In this document: positions 59,298 to 64,000 of the stretch, in pieces
Layout of the letters: each line of letters begins with the position of its first letter
Numbering within the stretch: position 1 is the stretch's first letter
Assembly (NCBI RefSeq): GCF_003286085.1
Contig: NW_020825294.1
Location: 8,866,001-8,930,000 of the forward strand
Reading direction: 5' to 3'
Source of the DNA: Drosophila persimilis
Lineage: Eukaryota > Arthropoda > Insecta > Diptera > Drosophilidae
DNA length: 64,000 nt
Program-made: the position numbers and the translations under genes
The notes under the pieces: generated by a model
What the model was told of the DNA's origin: nothing
Seen by the model: the letters and a program-made list of their open reading frames with translations, nothing else
Databases searched by the model: none

Positions 59298-61585
59298 TCA
59301 TCTGAACAGTCTGAGTCGAAACGACATGATGTAGAAGGCAATGATGCGTAGGAAGACAAACAGGCAGAAGAGAAAAATGATGGCAAACTCATAGTTGGCA
59401 TCGGCCATGTCCAAATTCTTGAGTATATATTTGGGACGCGTCATGTGGCAGTAAATCTCCTGGCAGTCGAGGCGCTCTCGATCGTACCCGAAAATGGCCA
59501 TCATAGCTCCATCCAGACTGTATTTAAGAAACGATATATCGAACATCCAGCGCATGTAGACGGGAGCATCCTTCTCCATCAAGAAGAACCCGCTGAACTG
59601 AAGAAAGGGGCAAATGAAGAAGGGTCCCAAAATGGAGCCCATTTTCAGACTCAACGCTGCTCCCACCGCCAGTCCAATGCTCTGGGCCACCAGAGCTGTG
59701 AGGAACACGATCAGGAAGAACAGACCGAACCTCCACAACTCCATTGGCTGGTGGGTCATCAGATACGTGGGCACTATGAACAGTGCACTGCATATGATCT
59801 GTATGGGGAGTTCGGCCAAAGTAATGGCCACGTAGTAGGCTCGCAGGGAGTACCAACGGTTGAAGTGTTCCCGCGACACAATCGGGAACTCCAAGGGAAC
59901 TACAAATTAGAATTGGAATTAGAATTAGACGAAGGCATCACACAATCAACTGCATGGGGTGGCCTACATTTAACGAGTATCCCGGAGAAGGCACAGTACA
60001 TGATAAACATGATCGTGTAGAAAACGTAGCGAAAGATGTTGAGTGTGTGTGCGGCATCATTGCCGATTCCGAAATACAAAGCTCCTATCAGCAGGCCGGT
60101 GATCAGGTGTATGGCAAATCGCATCGTCGTTAGCGAACTGTCCCGCCAAATGAGTAGGAAGGTTCTTAGCAGCAGAATGCTGAGCTGTCGATAGAATGGC
60201 GTGGCATAGATATTATCACGATTGCATAGATGGCTTGGATCTAGCTCTATTGCTGGCTTCGGCTTTTTATTTTTCTTTGGCTTGCAGCAACTGTCGCCGG
60301 ACTTGCTTCCGACATCGCCGCTCCCAATGCCCGGCGTTTGACTGTCCCAGACACGGGAGGAGAGCTCATTTATCGGCGTCAGGGGCTTAAAGCTGCTCGA
60401 CTGGTGGTAGTGCGCGGGAAGGCCAGAGGTCGACATTACAGGAGCTGTGACTGGTGTGATCAGTCCTGCTGCCATTAGCTGGTCTGGAACATACAGAGCA
60501 GAGAGTGAGTGAAGAGTGCCAGTATAGATTTGATTGGATATTCTTACCAACTTTCTTCATGGCCGCCAATTGAGCGACCCGTGCGGTTCTGTTCTGCCTG
60601 TAATCCTCATTTCGGCCATTGTCAATTAGGGCCACAAGCTTGTCCACCTGGTTCTCATCTTCCGTATCATAGTCATGCGTTGCTATCTCCATTACTACGA
60701 GAGAATGCACTTATTATTCGATGGGATAGGGATAGGAGTGTGCTATCAAAATTACAGTAGTCCGCTGGATTGTAATACTCCGGGCAATGCAGATTGAGGG
60801 CTCCCAGGAAGGGTAGGAGGTTCTGTGAACCGCCCGCGTAGATGCACCTTCCCTCGGCTATGGCATACAGATAGTCGAACATGGCAAACGTCAGGGCCGT
60901 CGGCTGGTGAATGGTACAGATGACAGTGCGTCCTTCGATGGCTAGTTTCTTCAGCAGGTTAATCAGCTGATTGGAGGTAAAGCTGTCCAAGCCGCTGAAT
61001 ATGAGAAATCAAGTGAGTTCCGTTCCGCTATACCGAACTATGGAGTCTGCACAACTTACGTGGTCGGCTCGTCTAGTATTAGCACGGGGGGATTGTTCAC
61101 TAGCTCTAGAGCAATGGCCAGACGCTTCTTTTGCCCTCCGCTCAGCTGTCCTGTCATCGTATGGCGGTTCTGGTACATCCCCAGGGCTTCCAGGATGCTC
61201 TTCACCCGCTCTCGCTTCTCGGAAATCGTCATATGTGTGCCAATCTTCAGGTTAGCCGCAAAGTTCATGGCCTCCTTGACAGTAAGGAAGGCCTGCAGAC
61301 TCGTGTCCTGCCTGATGAAGGCCACATTTGGCTTGAACGCCTTCAGGTCCCGTCGATTGCCATTGACCCGAAAGTCTCCCGTGTAACCATATGTTCTAGG
61401 TAGTGGAAGAACAACTTTAACTGGTAAGCAAGGATGGAAATCCGGATAAGGTTCAGGGTTACATTACGTGTATCCTGAGAGGATGTTAAGCAGTGTGCTC
61501 TTGCCAGCACCAGAGGGTCCTACGATGGCACTCAGCTCGCCAGACTTAAAGTAGCCCGTCGGACCCTGGAGGACGTATTTGGTTT
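59298..61585 (-). CDS. ABCG (White-family) half-transporter B, N-terminus not placed
   Basis: Six exons recognised: 61585-61468, 61395-61060, 60994-60756, 60694-60548, 60483-59968, 59899-59298, all in phase; about 652 residues without the start. Visible features: [20 protein letters not shown], Walker A GPSGAGKS, signature LSGGQKKR, Walker [13 protein letters not shown] (across a splice), H-loop His in CTIHQP. A long charged and Ser/Pro linker carries [12 protein letters not shown]. The membrane domain has six spans, [21 protein letters not shown] and a DCQEIYCHM loop; the end is MSFRLRLFR. The first coding exon must supply the usual 20-60 residues before ETKYVLQG in phase 1; it lies to the right and was not found with confidence. 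Gene B is in tandem with gene A on the same strand and probably arose by old duplication. Substrate unknown; lipid or sterol export is the family role. Confidence 0.92.
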
Positions 61586-64000
61586 CTGTAAGCAATTCAT
61601 GGCATCAATATAAGTTACAGCTCATTATTACAGAAGTTCTTAATAGGTGGATTTGTGAAATATTATTAGATCCTGACTCGATCCGAGGACTCACTTTTGC
61701 TGGCTTTTTGGGACAACAAGAAATCTTATAAGGGAAACGCGAACCTCATCACGCACACTCCATGTATGTTGTTTTCACATTCGCATTGCTTTTTGGAGCA
61801 ATTGGAGTGAAGGGAGTAGTTGGCAGCAAGGACTTGCCCACCACTACACTGTAGCTTACATTGAACAGGACTTTTCTGTTCACATCTATCTACATATGTA
61901 CTTAGGTACAAGCTATGTACCCTACCAACCCCGAGTCAAATTTAATCAATAGGGGGCAAGAACAACCAAGACATTAGGATTGAGATTACTGCACATGTTG
62001 CAGCTGTGATGCAGGCTGTCCCACATTCCTACATATGAATATTCCAATACTCATTTGCACATATGTATTTATTGTACATCCCCAGAATCTCTCTCGTCTC
62101 TGTCCGCCACTGATAAGCGAACCGAACCTCAACTTCCCTCCGCTCGGAGTCGCTCAATGCTGGCTAATCGCCTTGTGCATGCTTTTCATTGTGTTCCATT
62201 TGGCGTATGATAATGCCATAAAGGAATTTAAGTTCAATTTTCGAGGAGCGGAATTGGTATTGGAAGCAGGCTGTTTCGTAGGGCAGAATACATTGTAGTC
62301 GGGCACGCTGAATGTCGAGTTAATCTGCCGATTAGCCATCGCTACTGGCCAATCTAGATTCCAGGGGTCTGGTGGGGAGACTTATCAATCAATTTCGATT
62401 CGCGTCAAATCTTATCGCAACAGTTCCACGAGTATGACTAAAAGTCGTATACCTAAGTGCCTCAATGCTTTTTCTTTGGCGTTACGGGCGGATGGCCAGA
62501 TGGTGAGCCAAAGGAACCCATGGAGCAGGTGTCTGCCAGCCACTTTTATTGCATTCACATTGTTTGGCTCGAACTGACTTCCTTATCACTGTCATGTGGA
62601 TGGCCTTGTACCTGGTATTGCATTTTCAAATTTGGATTACGGGCCAGAACAAATGTACACACAGTGCGTTCCAGAGCTAAAGGGCAGCTCAAGGTTTAAG
62701 GTTTATTTCCGTAGCAAAAACGGTCTGCCACGATGACTGGGCTCTAAATACTCGGATTTATTGTAACAAAATAGCATCAGTATATCTAATAGAATATGCA
62801 TATCTAACTGATATTCACGTAATATCTTAGTAGAACCTTCATTACCTATCGTTAATAGCTCGGACAGAAGTTGTCCGAATAAAGTAAGTAGGCGTAGTAT
62901 GAAGCAGTAGTAGTACAGATTGTTTGCAGGATTGTTTTAGGCTGTTTCAGACTCAACTCTACAGAGCTTGAGGCACATTCGATTCAATTCAAACTACGAG
63001 TATATCCCATACTTTTCCTAGGAACAATAGCTTTTTCGAGTACAAGAGAGATCTGTAATGTGAAAGAAGAACCTTTGACCATAAGATATCATAAGTACAT
63101 TGCTTGGCAGTAATCAAAAATATGTTATGTGGGTTGTTTGTTTGACTAATTTGATCCATCTTCTTGTATATTTCGAGAACTACTTTACTATTTATGTGGA
63201 ATTATCGCTCTATGATGCGAGGTCTCATGCTTTTGAGGGTCTCTTTCTTGATGAGCGACAAGAGACTCAAACAGAATTAAAGCAAGCCAGAGTAATTGTC
63301 ACGCTCTTGTAATCATTTATGTTTCAAATTTAAAATTTAGTCGGCCCGGATATCTTTCCCAGCAATCGTAAACTTCTAGAGCACGCAATCTTTAAACTGT
63401 GAAGCGGAAGCCCCTGCCGTCCACGTCACCTGACTCATCTCAAAGTTTCCAAGTCCAAGTCTATTCTGTATTTATACATACATATAATGTGGTTTGTTTA
63501 TATAATTGCCAATGTTAGGCCATGTGGAACAAAATCATAGAAAGGGAAAGCAGGGAAACGACGATAACGGTGACACGCCACTGAGAGCCAGAATCAAATC
63601 CATTTAATGGATCTTAAGTGATATCAATTAAAACGTTTGCGCCTTTTTCATGTAGCTAAGAATGCTGTTTTATCGGGAGGTCAACAGATCCCCCCGCCCC
63701 CAAGCTAATGCCTAGTGTTTCCATCAAAATACGTGTACGTGCAAATCATTAATTCGTATATCCGTTGTCGTCTTTACTAAACAATATACATATATAACAT
63801 AAAACACTTGTCCGCTATGTTTCGTAATACTAGTAGTTCAAATCGTAATCGCTTGGAGTCCGAATTTATACGATAGAGCTAATCGATTTTCTTTCGTAGG
63901 ATTTTCCTATTAATTAATCGGAATAAAATTAATAGTGAAGAATTCATGTATGTCATAGCTACATATACCATATATATATTTCGAAGCATTCATTATCGGT
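61586..64000. other. Upstream of ABCG gene B, first exon(s) not identified
   Basis: The missing start of gene B should lie here or further right. One candidate is a 30-base exon at 61724-61695 (TATAAG acceptor, GTGAGT donor, phase 1 on both sides). Another ATG-led minus frame at 62339-62154 (begins MANRQINSTFSVPDYNV) has no clear donor in the right phase. GATA sites occur at about 62113, 62380 and 62408. From 62.7 kb to the end the DNA is AT-rich with no coding signal that I can support. Confidence 0.4.

Noticed and set aside
61726..61911. Cys-rich minus-strand frame of about 61 codons upstream of ABCG gene B
   Set aside because: Begins with TTG, not ATG, has no signal peptide or splice support, and the cysteine content comes from an otherwise unremarkable AT-rich stretch.

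Overview
This is Drosophila-type DNA. It has compact introns of 55-110 bp with GTRAGT donors, core-promoter motifs typical of flies (Ohler motif 1 GGTCACACTG, motif 6 GGTATATTT, DRE ATCGATA), CAG/opa repeats, GC-rich third codon positions in exons and AT-rich intergenic DNA. The genes are animal orthologues: Arpc2, Tmie, Cdc23, a PLA2G15-like phospholipase and ABCG transporters. An obscura-group species is my guess from overall texture only.

Layout. 1-17.8 kb: I find no convincing coding exon; it is simple repeats, a GAGA-rich promoter-like stretch near 5.7-6.06 kb and AT-rich DNA. 17.84-19.25 kb (minus): a two-MADF-domain protein. 19.28-21.11 kb: a repeat-rich interval that reads like a decayed transposon, with a broken transposase-like fragment between oppositely oriented copies of a repeat whose outer end carries motif 1, motif 6 and DRE promoter elements. 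21.6-26.5 kb (plus): Arpc2 in eight exons, with the same 165-bp satellite in introns 1 and 5. 27.3-28.3 kb (minus): Tmie, with three alternative C-terminal ends that all fit in phase. 30.0-about 49.4 kb (plus): one large transcription unit encoding a YjbQ/UPF0047 protein. Directly downstream, in the same frame but after two stops, lies an open frame of about 560 codons, then a 3' UTR of about 4.6 kb. 49.6-51.05 kb (minus): secreted/lysosomal PLA2G15-LCAT-type phospholipase. 52.1-54.3 kb (plus): Cdc23/APC8. 54.36-56.68 kb (minus): a complete ABCG half-transporter. 59.30-61.6 kb (minus): a second ABCG half-transporter whose N-terminus I could not place. 61.7-64 kb: no recognised gene.

How it fits together. 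Most genes are unrelated housekeeping functions: actin nucleation, anaphase-promoting complex, lysosomal lipid turnover, lipid/sterol export. Four of them (MADF gene, Arpc2, YjbQ gene, Cdc23) start right beside a copy of the same dispersed repeat, which ends in GGTCACACT(G/A). The most interesting possibility is that a transposon family whose ends contain motif 1/6/DRE elements has supplied, or copied, housekeeping core promoters here. The other main point is the long open frame behind the YjbQ stop codon. Exon joins were chosen by eye from GT/AG sites, reading phase and family conservation; individual boundaries could be off by a base or two.
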